Positions 18,300-30,199 of a stretch of 64,000 nt of DNA are shown here, piece by piece. Location of the stretch: the NCBI RefSeq assembly GCF_030704535.1, contig NC_081810.1, positions 2,089,501 to 2,153,500 on the forward strand, written 5' to 3'. The notes below the pieces were generated by a model. The model had not been told where the DNA came from, searched no databases, and saw only the letters and a list, made by a program, of their open reading frames with translations. How positions within the stretch are numbered: the stretch's first letter is position 1; each line of letters opens with the position of its first letter. Position numbers and translations under genes: made by a program. The stretch is from Vitis vinifera (taxonomy: Eukaryota; Streptophyta; Magnoliopsida; Vitales; Vitaceae).

Positions 18300-21200
18300 A
18301 GAGATTGAATATATGCTTTTTTGTAGCATAAATTTTCCTTTTTTGCGAAATTTATGCAATCTTAGCTCTGGGGCAAAAAATTAAGATTTGAGAATTTTAC
18401 TTTTTACTTTTAAATTTTGATGGTATTTGGGAAAAAAATGTCTTTTCAATAGTGATTTTGAAAGTCTTTTACTAATGCCTTCAATAGTGTAACAATACTT
18501 AATAGTTTGGATTACCAACTTGCAAAAGTCTAAGTCAATTGTCCATTTAAACTGATGTCATGGCTTATATACATGTCACCATTGAATTTGACAATCCACA
18601 TAAATTGGTTTTTTAAAAAATATTTTTTTAAAGAAAAAAAAAATGGATACTGAGATTTACCCTAATTTTCCTTTCAATCAAACCCTAACTTCAAAACCCA
18701 TTTTTTTTCTCCTTTATTCACAGCTACAACCTCAAATCGATCTATAAAAATTTTGTTAACTCCTCATTTCACCAACAACCATAAACAAACCTTCAAATAT
18801 GATCCCTTATTTTCTTTCTCCTCCCTCAATATAAGGGATATCAACAACTTCCATCTAACTGGTTACACCTTCGTCATTCTTCATGGATGTATCAGTAATT
18901 AAATTTTCTAACATATTCAAGAATTATATAAACTATCTTCAATCACAAAAGCAACCCAACAATATTACATGAGGATGAAGTTAATTACATGCATGGCACA
19001 TGACATTATCAAAGACATTTCACCAAATTCATGTTATATACATAAATTCAAAAAAAAAAAAAGGATAAAATCGATATTCAACAAATACATTCCAATTTTA
19101 TAATTTTCTTTTTCTTCGTCCAAGTTTTATCTCCTTGAATTTTTATTTTTATTTAAGGTTTTTAATGACACAATTCTACTAGTCTACACAGTGGGACATT
19201 TATAAGAAGAGAAATTGTGATTCTCCTTCATCTAATGAAGGTAATCAATTGACTAAATGATATGTTTTAATATCCTACCAACTAAACCTAATGCATTAGC
19301 TGTTTCTAAGGTTCATGCATGATTACTGCAGCACTAGCTAGTTTCTTCGTAATCTGAATATATTATGAATTTTATAAAAGTTTCGTTCAAACTTCAAACG
19401 TAAAATAAAGTTAATATCTTTACCTTTTGTATTCAGTGTCTGACATCTGACAAAACTTCAGACAAAAACAAAATAAACACGGCTCTGCCTCAAAAATTAA
19501 GAAGCGTGTATTTTAACAAACCCCCGCAATAATTTAGGGAGGAGAATAAAAGCCACCAAGTGATCAACATTAACAATTAAAATTTAAAAGCTAAGTTTAA
19601 GTTGTTTAACATTGATTTGCTCCTTCGTTAATCTAATAAAAAAATATTTAGTAAAATTTAATTAAGTGGTGTTTTTTTATTTAATGGCAAATAAAATTTA
19701 AAATTAAATAATGCTTAATAATGTTAAGTATTAAATTATTTATTTTTTTAATATTTTATTTTTTTTAAGTATTAAAAAATAAAAATAACCAATGGGTCAT
19801 TTTTAGTATTAAAAAATAAAATATTTTAATATTTTTTTCTATTCAATAAAAAATTTAAGAAATAAATAATAATAAGTTAATAAATAAATAAATAAAGAAC
19901 AACAACAACAACCTACATCCAAAAACAAATTACATTTTACAAAAAGTCACCTTACTAACTTAAATTATTTTTAAGTTAAATCATATTTACACTGTGACAA
20001 AGAGAGTTTTAACTTAAATAAGATGCAAAAGAACCACAGATTTGCCAACACCCTCTAATGATATTTAATAAAACGCAAAATATTATATATTCCAAAAGTC
20101 CATGTGTGGGACGATGCCCCTGCAAGATGCATGAATCTTACAGGGGAAAGAAAAAACAAAGTGGAGGAGAAAACTCACTATTTGTCAAGAAAGATGATTT
20201 TGTGAAGATTTAGTCTATGAGGAAAAAAATTTCTATACATGCATTAGCTTTTGGGATGTACTCTTTGTTATTTAATTGATTAATAATATCAAATTTTCTA
20301 CCATTTGAGCATCACAAGTTAATTAATAATATTTAAGAATGGCTTTGATAGTATTTTTACTCAAAATATTTTTAATAATAATTTTTTTTAAATGTTATTA
20401 AAAAATAATCACTTCTCAAGTATTTTTTTTCATAAAACACTATAAGTATTTTTTAATATTATAAGTGATTTTTCAAATTTTTAAAAGCATTTCCTAATTT
20501 TTGTTAAATACCTTATTTTTATTCAAAAACCATTTTTTATACTTAAAAAATAACTCTTAATCATACAAAAAATTGTCTTCTTCCATGGCATATCCATATC
20601 CCCGCTTCTCAAGATTTTTGGTGACTTATAATTAGGTTATTGTTATAATACCAAATATATATATATGCTAAATAGTGAGATCAATAGCATAGTGTCATAT
20701 ATGTATTTGAGGTCATATTGTGTCACCTAGGTATTTAAGCTCACATTGTGTTGCATCCAAACTTCTTGTATTATTTTGTACTAATATTTTTATTTAAAAT
20801 GTTTTTAGTAAAAGTGTTTTCATTATACAATTTTGGAAAATAGTTTTTGAGAATAGTTTTCAAAAATCATTTTATGATGTTTTGTTAAATAAAAGTCTAT
20901 TTAGAAACCTGAAATATTCTTAATATATTTTTAAAATTTTTAAATATATTTTAAAAATAATTTTTATATCTACTATTTTATTTTAATCATTCTATATGTT
21001 TATATAATTATTTTTTAAAATAGCCTTCATAAAAAAAGTAAAAACAATTAAAAAATATTATCTTAAAACACTATATTTTCTGTTTTTAAGAATAAAAAAT
21101 AGAAAACAAATTTTTTATTATCAAATTTATTTTTTATTTTTATTTTTTTGGAGAATATAAAACTGTTCTCGAAAATAATTGTCAAATAGATCCTTAATTT

Positions 21201-21360
21201 TTCAATCTTTTAAAAGTACTTTTTGAATTTTGATCAACTCCTAATTTTTCTTTAAAAATGTTTTTTATACTAGAAGTACTTTTTAAAAACGCTACAAAAT
21301 GGACTCCTAATCTCATTCTTTTATACTTTATTCTCATTTATTTGTACTCTTAGTCAATTG
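18300..21360. other. AT-rich intergenic DNA between the two UGT genes
   Basis: Promoter-side DNA of the first UGT followed by A/T-rich sequence with no gene. Short AT-rich inverted repeats such as those at 20340-20480 and 20770-20890 resemble dispersed hairpin MITE relics, but no ends could be fixed. Confidence 0.55.
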
Positions 21361-21369
21361 ACCAAATTG

Positions 21370-22002
21370 TAGAGGTGTCCAATAGGTTAGACCACCCATT
21401 TGGCTCGTGGCTTGGCACGACCCAAAGGAGTGAGTTGTGTTAGGCCTAAGGAAACAGTTCATCGTGTCGGGCCACCCTTACTTTTTTTCTTCTTATTTTT
21501 TCATGTAATTTGTTGAATTATTGAATAAAATAATCATTTTTTTATATTTCATTTCCTTACATATTCCATTATTTTAAATTTATTGTTATTTGGATAAAAA
21601 AAAAAAACAAATTCAAACATAATTTTTTTTTACTATTTTTAAAAACAAAAAGCTAACATTTTTATCAATTTTACAATTACAATCTCAATAAATATAAATA
21701 TAAAAAATAAAAAGTATAATTATTAGAGGTGTTTAAAGTAATAAAATGAAATTTTATTTAATAATGAAAAAAACTTTAGACAAAATGGCCTTAAAAAAAA
21801 TTAAATTAAAATTTTTAACAAAGTGAGTGGTCCATGGGCGGCCGCACGGTACGAAACGGCACAATTAACCCGTGGACTTATAGACCATGTCGGGCCACCT
21901 ATTTGGCTTGCATGGGTTGACCTAGTCCTACATGATTTTTAAGTGGGCCATGCCGACCCGGCACATTGGCCCATAATGGCCCGGTACCATTGGACACCTC
22001 TA
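21370..22002. mobile_element. Non-autonomous hAT-type DNA transposon (633 bp)
   Basis: The element has perfect 14-bp terminal inverted repeats (TAGAGGTGTCCAAT at 21370-21383 and its reverse complement at 21989-22002). They are flanked by an exact 8-bp target-site duplication, CCAAATTG, at 21362-21369 and 22003-22010. The 8-bp duplication and the TAGAGGTG start are typical of the hAT superfamily. No transposase coding is present. The subterminal regions are GC-richer, with repeated GGCC/GGCCC and CGGCAC motifs (for example GGCCCGGTACCATT), as in other plant hAT-derived elements; the middle is AT-rich. It lies 1.4 kb beyond the stop of the second UGT gene. Confidence 0.9.
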
Positions 22003-22010
22003 CCAAATTG

Positions 22011-23360
22011 AGAGTTTATTTACGATAACATTTTCCTTATTAGTATTCCTTTTTCATAAGACTGAAAAGAATTGTGGACACCAAATCCATTTCCCTTAAC
22101 AAGGAAATGCATGCATTCAAATAAAATATCAGCACACAAGTCACTCATCTAAGCCATCCAAGCTAGAGTTTGATTTCATGGTAGCCTTTCTAATCAAGAG
22201 CCTCGGACACCCTAAGTTTCAGCTCCACCGGATCCCTATGCACATATCTGTATCACAAGACTATTCTATCTTTTTTTTTTTCTTTCACATTCGTTTGTGC
22301 TTTTAGGTGAAGCCAGATATAAGATAATGTGTTCCCATTGTGTGGCATTCAACAACTTTTTTTTCCACTTTCTGTAAAATATGTATTTTTCTGGACTGTA
22401 CCCATTTGTCCTCATGCATAAATATAGATGGCTCCAACGTTTTCTCTGCAGGGATTATCCATTGAATCTGCAGCATGACACTGACTCTTAATTTGGTAAA
22501 AAAAATGGAAGCTCTAATTCAATTAAATTATGACTTTCTCCACAAACATAGTAGCATTAATTTCATGTATGCGTGTCTTTAATTATCCTGAGAAAACAGC
22601 AGAGGTGAATTTGATGGAAAACGTGGTAATCAAATTTGGATTCCAGTACTGGACACGATCAGCTCAAGATCTAACAGTTGTTGGGCTCATGTTTCATGCT
22701 TTCTACCTATAATTTTTGCCCCCATATCAGGGAAGCCCAGTTGACTCAGGAATCAAGGCAGGGAATAGGGCTAGGCAAGTGGTCGTCACAGCTCCACGAC
22801 TATGCATCCCCAAGTGGGTCATTCCAGCCATTTCTTCCACATCTTGGAAGGAAAATAAAGGTACATAGCAGCTCTTTTTGAAAGAATTTTTGTTTAAGTC
22901 AAACATTAAAGTCGATGGCCTTTGTCACTAGGGGACATATTATTATTCCAAGGGGCATGTGAAAGAAACTGATGCAATGCAGGCTTTTGGTGACTAAATG
23001 GATTCAACTTTCTCTTCCAAATTTGACTGCCATGGTGTGAAAAGGCCAAAAGTTCCAAGACCAATCCCCTACAAGTGGGTTGTTGAGGACCACCTTTGGG
23101 TCACTTTCTGGGTAAGGAAAATTCAGGAGAACAAAGACCAAGAGATAAGAAAAACCATGGAGATGGATCCTAAAAATGCAGCTACCTCTAATAGATTATG
23201 AGCTATAGTACAAGCTTTGGCAATTGTAGTTGAGCAATTTGGATATCATATGAATAAATGCTTTTAATAAATTTGGAGACTCTAGAGAAGTGTGGTGGAG
23301 TTCACCGGAGAAGCATCTCAGAAAGCAAAACAGTTTTGACTATAAATTAATCTACATAAA
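22011..23360. other. Intergenic DNA with no recognised gene
   Basis: Less AT-rich than the surroundings, with a few short open frames (for example 22530-22712 and 22998-23201) that have no motifs I recognise. It could hold the 3' end region of the second UGT and unassigned repeats. Confidence 0.5.
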
Positions 23361-23381
23361 GTATAAAGATAATTATGGCTG

Positions 23382-24866
23382 TTAATACTCATGGTTTTGT
23401 CCCAACTTGGTCCTCCCCCACTGTGAAAACGCAGCATGGAAAAACTCGTCCATGACTTTCACAGAGGACCCCTTGAAACCTTCGTCATCTCTAATGGCAT
23501 CCTTGATCATATCCCTTACCTCACAAGCCTTTCTTCTCATTTCCTTCCTTTTCTCAGTCTCATTCATCACCAACTCAATCTTCTTTGTTATGTCTTCATG
23601 CTTTACCTCACAGGTAGGCCCTCTGGCCACCTCCACAGAAACTCCAATCTCTTTCTCCAAAAGCATGGAATTGAAGAACTGCTCGGCCGCCATTGGCCAT
23701 CCCATCAAGGGTACCCCGTGACTAAGGGCTTCAAGCACTGAGTTCCAACCACAGTGGGTTAAAAACGCAGAAACTGATTTGTGGGACAAAATCTCCAGCT
23801 GAGGTGCCCATTTATGAACCAGTAACCCTCTTTTCTGGTCTTGAATCCGTTGTTCGAAGCCTTCAGGGAGCCACTCTCCGGCCTTGAATTCTGAGTTTAT
23901 GTCAAAGCCCAATGGAGGCCTAACAACCCAGATGAAGTTTGTGCCGCTGTCCTCCAACGCCATCGCCAATTGCTTCATCTGTGAACCCGAAATAGTATTC
24001 TGCGATCCAAATGCTATGTATAAGACTGAATTTGCAGGTTTTGCATCAAGCCATTTGTTGCAAAGCTCAGAGGTGATTCCTGATTCTCTTCCCGATCGAG
24101 CTCGACCTTCCATGGACAGAAGAATTGGCCCAACTGGCCAAGCCGGACGGCCAAGCTTCCGCCTAAAATACTCCAACCCGATCTTATCAAACTCCCCCGC
24201 TGTGTTAAACAAAACCCCGTCAGAATTAAACCATCTAGGAAGATTTTTTCCCTGAAATACTGACCAAGAATCAGTTCCATCAGCATCTAACATATTCTTA
24301 GGCAGCTGTGTCACATGAATCCTCGAAGCTTCAGGAAAATCATGCAGCAGAAACTCATCAGAATCGGCATTCCTATGAGGAAGGCTGCCCCAGATAGAGT
24401 AGTAGCATGCCAATCCGAACCCCCCAGCTCCACTGAAAATAGCATGAAAGACACCCAACTCCTTGGCAACATCAGCAGTCCAACCAAAGAATATGTCTGC
24501 AATGATACACAGCGGCGGACAGCCATGTTGCTCATTGATAAGGTTCAAAATCAGCTCTCTAAAAGCAGGTTTCAGAGACAAAGAAGCATGGAGGAAATCA
24601 ATGATGCGATAATAAGGGAGGACATCGGTGTTCTCGGTGTTGGGAGGGAAGCCATGATCAGAGCTGCAAAAAGGGATTTCAAGGAGGCGAATGGAGGAGG
24701 TTGGAGGGATTGCAGACCGGAGTTTCTTGATGTTGAGAGGCGTGCTGACAAAGGTGATGCTGTAGCCCTTCTTCTTCTCTATATGAAGAGCTAAAGCCAG
24801 AAATGGGATTGTATGACCTTGTGCCATGAAGGGAAACATCACTATATTTTCTCTTCCTTCCGCCAT
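23382..24866 (-). CDS. UDP-glycosyltransferase, UGT92-type, tandem paralogue (494 aa)
   Basis: Second intronless UGT in tandem, same orientation and closely similar throughout to the gene at 16759-18252. The start at 24866 (MAEGRENIVMF) is chosen because it lines up with the other copy. The frame continues upstream, and an ATG at 24899 would add 11 residues of no known role. Catalytic His is H18 and Asp is D124. The PSPG box again has HCGWNS but ends AEQ instead of ADQ; the last Gln is kept and Glu replaces Asp. Differences cluster in the N-terminal acceptor half (for example SSDHGFPP, then DVLPYYRIIDF), so the two enzymes may use different acceptors. The acceptor is unknown; both look intact. 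Confidence 0.93.
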   Translation of the reverse strand: MAEGRENIVMFPFMAQGHTIPFLALALHIEKKKGYSITFVSTPLNIKKLRSAIPPTSSIRLLEIPFCSSDHGFPPNTENTDVLPYYRIIDFLHASLSLKPAFRELILNLINEQHGCPPLCIIADIFFGWTADVAKELGVFHAIFSGAGGFGLACYYSIWGSLPHRNADSDEFLLHDFPEASRIHVTQLPKNMLDADGTDSWSVFQGKNLPRWFNSDGVLFNTAGEFDKIGLEYFRRKLGRPAWPVGPILLSMEGRARSGRESGITSELCNKWLDAKPANSVLYIAFGSQNTISGSQMKQLAMALEDSGTNFIWVVRPPLGFDINSEFKAGEWLPEGFEQRIQDQKRGLLVHKWAPQLEILSHKSVSAFLTHCGWNSVLEALSHGVPLMGWPMAAEQFFNSMLLEKEIGVSVEVARGPTCEVKHEDITKKIELVMNETEKRKEMRRKACEVRDMIKDAIRDDEGFKGSSVKVMDEFFHAAFSQWGRTKLGQNHEY

Positions 24867-24969
24867 AGCTCTCGTCTCCGCCTGTTGAGAGAGAATCATG
24901 TGAACTGGTCTATGCTGTTCGAGAAGAGGGATTCTATATGCGACCCCTCGCAAACCCCTATAATACACT

Positions 24970-27390
24970 GACCTAGAGTTGTTGAAATTACATATATTTA
25001 AAGCTATTCATTGGGACATGGGTTTGATCATAGATTGCATAAAATCATATCATATGTTATTAAATATATATGTTAAAAGAAATAAGCGCTTTTTAATTTC
25101 AACGGTCGTCTTTGGGGGTTGTCTGCTTGTGAGTTGTAAGTGGGTAGATGAAAGTGAGAGGGTCACAGGAGGCCCAAGAGTTCCACATTTTTTTTTCAAA
25201 AGTCGCAGAATACTAATTGAAAGTGGGAGAAAAGAAACAAGAAAGAGACGTGTTCTACGGTCCAAACATCTTGCGAGTCGTTTCGTCATATTTTACCTTG
25301 ACTGATTAGTTTCACAAGCGAATCCAACGAGTCTTGGTGTTCTGTGATTCCACATTTGGTTATGAAAAATTTTGGGGAAAAGAGTGAGAAAATTAAAGTA
25401 GAAAAAAAATATAAAGGGGAAGAAAAAAAAATGTCCGGATATTTAATATTAATAAATTATTTTTATACGTTTTTCAAAATTGTTAAATTTTTATTTGATT
25501 TCCTGTATAAAATTTTAAGTATTTTTAATTTTATTTTATTTTATTTTTTTATATTTTTTATAATAAATCAAATACAAGAAAATCACTTTTTTTTAAAAAA
25601 AAATTTCCTTTCTGTGGCACCGAACCAAACATAACTTATTTTTGGAGGCATTTCAAAAGTCTTTTCTATAATACTATGTCAAAAACAATAAAATAATGCA
25701 TATATTGTTATTATTTTATGATATCTTTTCCATATAATTTTTTAATTCTTTTTGCAAACTACAAATTTTTTTTTTTTTAATAGAAATTTTTGTTTTACTT
25801 GATGAGTAATATAAAAATTAAAACTAAAAAAATAAAATTAATGAAAAAATAAATTTATGATTCATGTATCCTATGAAAATGATATATAAAAAATATATAC
25901 ATTATTCTATGTTTGATTTAACATGGAAAGTGATAAGTAATATAATAACTTATTTTATCTCATTATTAACTAAATATGAAATGAGACATATTTTATCACC
26001 TCTTGCTTTTATCTTATGTTATTTTCAATCAATCAAACATGACTATATTACTTATTAGCATTATTTATGGCATCATCCGTGAACATTGCAAACTTAAAAA
26101 ATTATAGCATATGTTCCCTCGTTGCTCTTTAGAATAGTTTTTTAATTTAAAAAACACATTTGCCAATTTTTTAATTTAAATAGTTGTAAAAAATATTGTT
26201 TTGAAAACTTGTATTTTAGAACAAATTTAGACTCCATTTAACAGTGATTTTAAAAAGTATTTCTAATATTTTTTAATAATTAAAAAATTATATAATTTAA
26301 GTATTAAAAAATTAAAAACGCTTTATAAAATCACTATCAAACGCACTCATAAAATAGTTTTAAGTGTTTTTTTTTGTAAAATATGATGAGAAACCATTAA
26401 AAACATAGAACATATGAAGAATGTTGTCGAGGTGTAATAATATTGTTCGGATAGGTCACCCAAACGACGATAATTAAATGTCATAAAAGGTTTAATTTAC
26501 CTTTATTAGATATCAATCGATTTTCAAATAAGATGGCTAAAGTCCAATTTAAGAATTGATATTAGAGTTAAGGTCATGGATTCACTCCACAAGAGCATAT
26601 ATATATATATATATATATGATTTTAAAACGATCACATTTTATAAATATTTTATTACATACAATTAATAAAATACTTTATTTAAATAAAAAAAAGGGTCAT
26701 GGAGCGTGAATGAGAGAGACATGAACAATTTCATATGCTTTTTATATTTAAAAAGAAGTACATTACGAGTACAATTATTTAGGAATTATTTTTTTAATTT
26801 AGGAATCGTTTTATCCCTTTTAATTAAATAATGATTCTTAGATTGAAGTTGAAAGATGGGTGGTATTTGGGGTGAAGGGTCTTTGTATGCTTGTAGCAAT
26901 TTTGTAATTAAGTACAACATATATAATATTTTAAAATTACAGTTATATTAGGGGCAAAGCAAAACAAATATGGCACCTTCACAAGCTTTCAGCAAAAAGT
27001 GAGAATGTAGGACTCCATGGGAAGATTGTTTATATGTTCAAGATTCGTGAAATACCATGTTAAAAGTTACGTTAAGCTACCAATCGACTCAAACCCGAGA
27101 ATTCTAGTTAATCAGAGCTTTGATATCATCTTACCAATTTACCTAAAAGCTTAAGGCTTGTTTCATAATGCTTTCGAAAGCAATTCTCAAAAATCAGTTT
27201 AGGAATCAAATTCTATTTTGAAACTCGAATATGAAAAACAGTTTTATCGACCATTCAGTGGTTACTGAAATCCTGAACGAAGTGATAGAATCTGATATTC
27301 AGATATCAATGGATGAAACCCCCCATTGAACCATATGTTGACATAGATTTGAAAGTTACAAGCTTGTTAAGTTGAAATTTTCTTGGGAGA
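24970..27390. other. AT-rich intergenic DNA
   Basis: No gene is visible between the second UGT and the DUF641 gene. It contains a hairpin-like repeat at 26230-26350, a short (AT)n run near 26597-26618 and long poly-A/T runs. Confidence 0.55.
26230..26350. mobile_element. Hairpin MITE-like repeat (about 120 bp)
   Basis: The left arm GACTCCATTTAACAGTGATT and the reverse complement of the right arm GAGTGCGTTTGATAGTGATT agree at about 15 of 20 positions, and the A/T-rich interior continues the palindrome. Similar sequences with loose AGTGATTTT...AATCACT arms appear elsewhere in the window (about 20340-20480), suggesting a dispersed family. No clear target-site duplication was found. Confidence 0.45.
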
Positions 27391-27404
27391 AGAAAATCTT
27401 TAAA

Positions 27405-29783
27405 TTAGGCTACAGATTTGTATCTGCATAGAACCTTACACCTTAGAACCCTGTCTTGAACATAGAAACCAGGCATCACCATGATCTTAACCCGGCTCGG
27501 ACCCTGTGATCTCTGCCTATCCATGAACATATCTTCCATGTAATGAGGATCAAAGCTTCTGTTTTCTTCAACTCTGAGGATTCCCAGAGGGGGGTTGAAC
27601 GAAAAAGCAAGCAAATGAAGCAACCATATGCATTTGGCTGAAACAAAGAAGGATTGGAGGAGCTGCTCAGGCCATGGCCTCGTCCAATTCAGAGTTGAAA
27701 TGATGCAACTCATCTTCTGATCACAGAACTTGCTGAACTCTTCACTGTAGTACTTGGTCCCTTTCCTCAGTACCTCATTCCAGCTTAGGTTTCTCAATGC
27801 GACAAAGGATGAAAACCGTGCCTGGCGATCTTGATGAGGGTCTAAGAGCTTGGCCGTGCCGTTCTTCTGGAACACACAGTTCTCAAAGTCTTGGTAGAGT
27901 GACTGGTTTATGATGGCTTCAAGATGGTACAGCACTGCCTTTGAGTACTTTGATGTCAGAGACAGTTTATATGGTTGAAGAAGAGAATTCAAGTTGTCTG
28001 TTAGGGTATTATCGGATTCTTCAATTTGGCCGATAAGGATCTTGCAGAATTGTTTTACTGATAATCTTGCTTCTGATACTATCTGCAAGAAGCCCTCCAC
28101 CATTACTTCCTCACTGACTGGAATGAAGTTTTCTCCATTCCCATCAATGGATGATTTCCCCCTCTTTGGAAGACTTCTGAGCTTTTCCGGAGCCTGCAAG
28201 TCCTTTGCCTGAGCTGTTTGCTTCAGAACTCTCTTGAGCTCTTCACAGTAAGTCTCCAAGTACTCCAGCTTCTGTTTCAGCTCCCCCAGAGAAGATTTCA
28301 TCTCTGCAACCTCCATTAAGGCTGCATCTCTACTCTCATTTGCATCCATCAGCTCTTTCTTCAATGTCTCAATGGACATTATCCCCAAGTCTTTGAAAAT
28401 TTGTGATACTTCCTCGGATTCTGTTCGGTTTGGGGAACTCTCATTCTTGTGCTTCTTCTTTAACCTTGGAAACAACCATGAGAGGCTCACTCCCCGGTTC
28501 TTAGGCTGTGATTGAACTGAGGAATGGGAATCAGTCAAGGGCACCACAAAACTAGAACCCTTACTGTTCTTGACCGTATTTTCGGCTTCGGTGCTTATGA
28601 TTGCAGGTCTGCATTTGTTGCAAGATGAGAGGGATTTGAACTCCCCCAGACTGTTTCTCCTACTGGACTTGAAGAAATCGGTTCCAGGCGATGTTTGAAG
28701 CACAGTGATGTGGTTTGCACAGGCACTGGTGAGTGACTTCTGATCTTCAGTTGGACAAACATGGGGCTCTAAGCTGACTAAACCAGAAGGCAATCCCTTC
28801 CTTGAAGAAATCTCCTTTTTGTAATCCGACATAATGGTTTCATTATCATTTCCTCCTAGCCCTTCCATATCCCAACTTTCGGACAAATTTCGATCATTTT
28901 CAACATGAAGTTGATGGTACCCAGGTAATGGTTCATCTCCGTAACTCTGTCAGAGAAATTTCCCATATTATAAGTGGACTTTGCAGATAATGAAGAACCC
29001 AGAATTTTCATTTCATTGACCAAAGACTAAGCATAGAACAATGCTTTGAAATGGGCCTAGATTTCTGGGTTTGGTTTTACTGAAGCATATAACAAGCAAA
29101 ATCCAGCAAAAATGTTGCTGGGGTCAAAGAATTTCTCTGTCATTTTAACCAAAAATTCATGGAAGAAACAGAGGACAGAGGACATAATCATTGAAGCAAA
29201 AAAAAAGAAAAAAAAAAAGGAGTAATCTTCTGGAATTAATTTAATCTCAAGCATAACCCTGAAACTCTTCCATTAAAGCAAAACCCAACAACTACAATCA
29301 TTATATAAGCTTAAAGAGAGAACACAGAACCCATAATCATTGCAACAGATGAGATTCAATTTATGGGTTTCATTCAATTCTAATCATGATGCCTCAATAA
29401 AGAAACTTGCATTAAAAGCAAATCGATCAAAAACAATAACGTAACAGGGGAGAAAATGAGAAGATTAGACAAAAATCTAATTCAATAAACTAAATTGATA
29501 TTGAAAAAATCTCAAAAAAAAAAAAGAAGGAAAGAAATGGAGAACTCACAGGAGTGAAAACAGGGTAATCTTGAGCAGAGAAGTGAGAAGGAGGGCGTGA
29601 AACAGGGGAAGCAGTTGGGTACTTGAGATTGGCTGGGCTATTGCCTTGTATCAAAGCAGCATGAAGAGCTCTGAGCTCAACTGCTTTAGCAATGGCGGCC
29701 TGAATTTCTTGTCTGCTAACTTCATGATCGCCGTTGCTGTTGTGGCCTTGAAAGACTTGAGTAGCAGGAGTAGCAGCAGCCAT
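27405..29783 (-). CDS. DUF641 protein, IRK-interacting-protein/GIL1-like (591 aa)
   Basis: Two coding exons, 29783-29550 and 28946-27405, are joined across a 603-bp GT-AG intron in phase 0. The start MAAATPATQ at 29783 is preceded by an unlikely hydrophobic extension in frame. Residues 20-60 hold the conserved N-terminal block (QEIQAAIAKAVELRALHAAL). A Ser-rich linker with a basic patch (LFPRLKKKHK) follows, then a coiled coil (IETLKKELMDANESRDAALMEV and onward, about residues 260-320), then the DUF641 core with an extended C-terminal region near VMPGFYV. DUF641 proteins include GIL1 (gravitropism in the light) and IRKI, which binds the receptor kinase IRK; membrane-linked signalling is therefore likely but inferred. 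A (GT)n(GA)n tract lies about 290 bp upstream. Confidence 0.9.
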
Positions 29784-30074
29784 GAAATAAAGAAGCAGAA
29801 GAGGAAGAAAACAGAGTAGAGATAAAAACAGGGGAGAACATGAAAACCAGAGAAGAGGAATATGGAAATCAGATAAAGTTGGGAGGGAAGAAGAGAACAA
29901 AAGAGATGAAGAAGTGGGTATCCAACGGTTGGATTTGATTTACAGAGATGAAGATCATATCCAATGAAGGATCTTGGAGAACCAGAGAAACAAGAGAGAG
30001 AGTTGGAGGTATCAAAAATCCAAGGAAGCTTTGTCTTTGTCCTCAATGGCTTGATGAAATGAGGGCATGTGAAG

Positions 30075-30075
30075 C

Positions 30076-30110
<35 letters not shown>

Positions 30111-30119
30111 AAGAGAAAG
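30075..30119. repeat. (GT)n(GA)n microsatellite upstream of DUF641 gene
   Basis: About eight GT units run into about ten GA units and then GA-rich sequence. Read on the gene's strand it is a CT/AC tract about 290-340 bp before the start codon, in the 5' UTR or proximal promoter, where CT-rich tracts are common in plant genes. Confidence 0.9.
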
Positions 30120-30199
30120 ATGAAGCAGAGAAGTATTTTTCACTCCATGTAGGCAAGACTGGGGAAGGCCCAAAATAACCAAAATGCCCATTGGTTTCA

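Noticed and set aside
22998-23201. 67-aa open frame downstream of the second UGT
   Set aside because: No family motif, no supporting codon pattern and no neighbour that would explain it.
24867-24968. Longer start for the second UGT
   Set aside because: The far start is GTG and the added residues have no counterpart in the neighbouring UGT; ATG at 24866 aligns with it.
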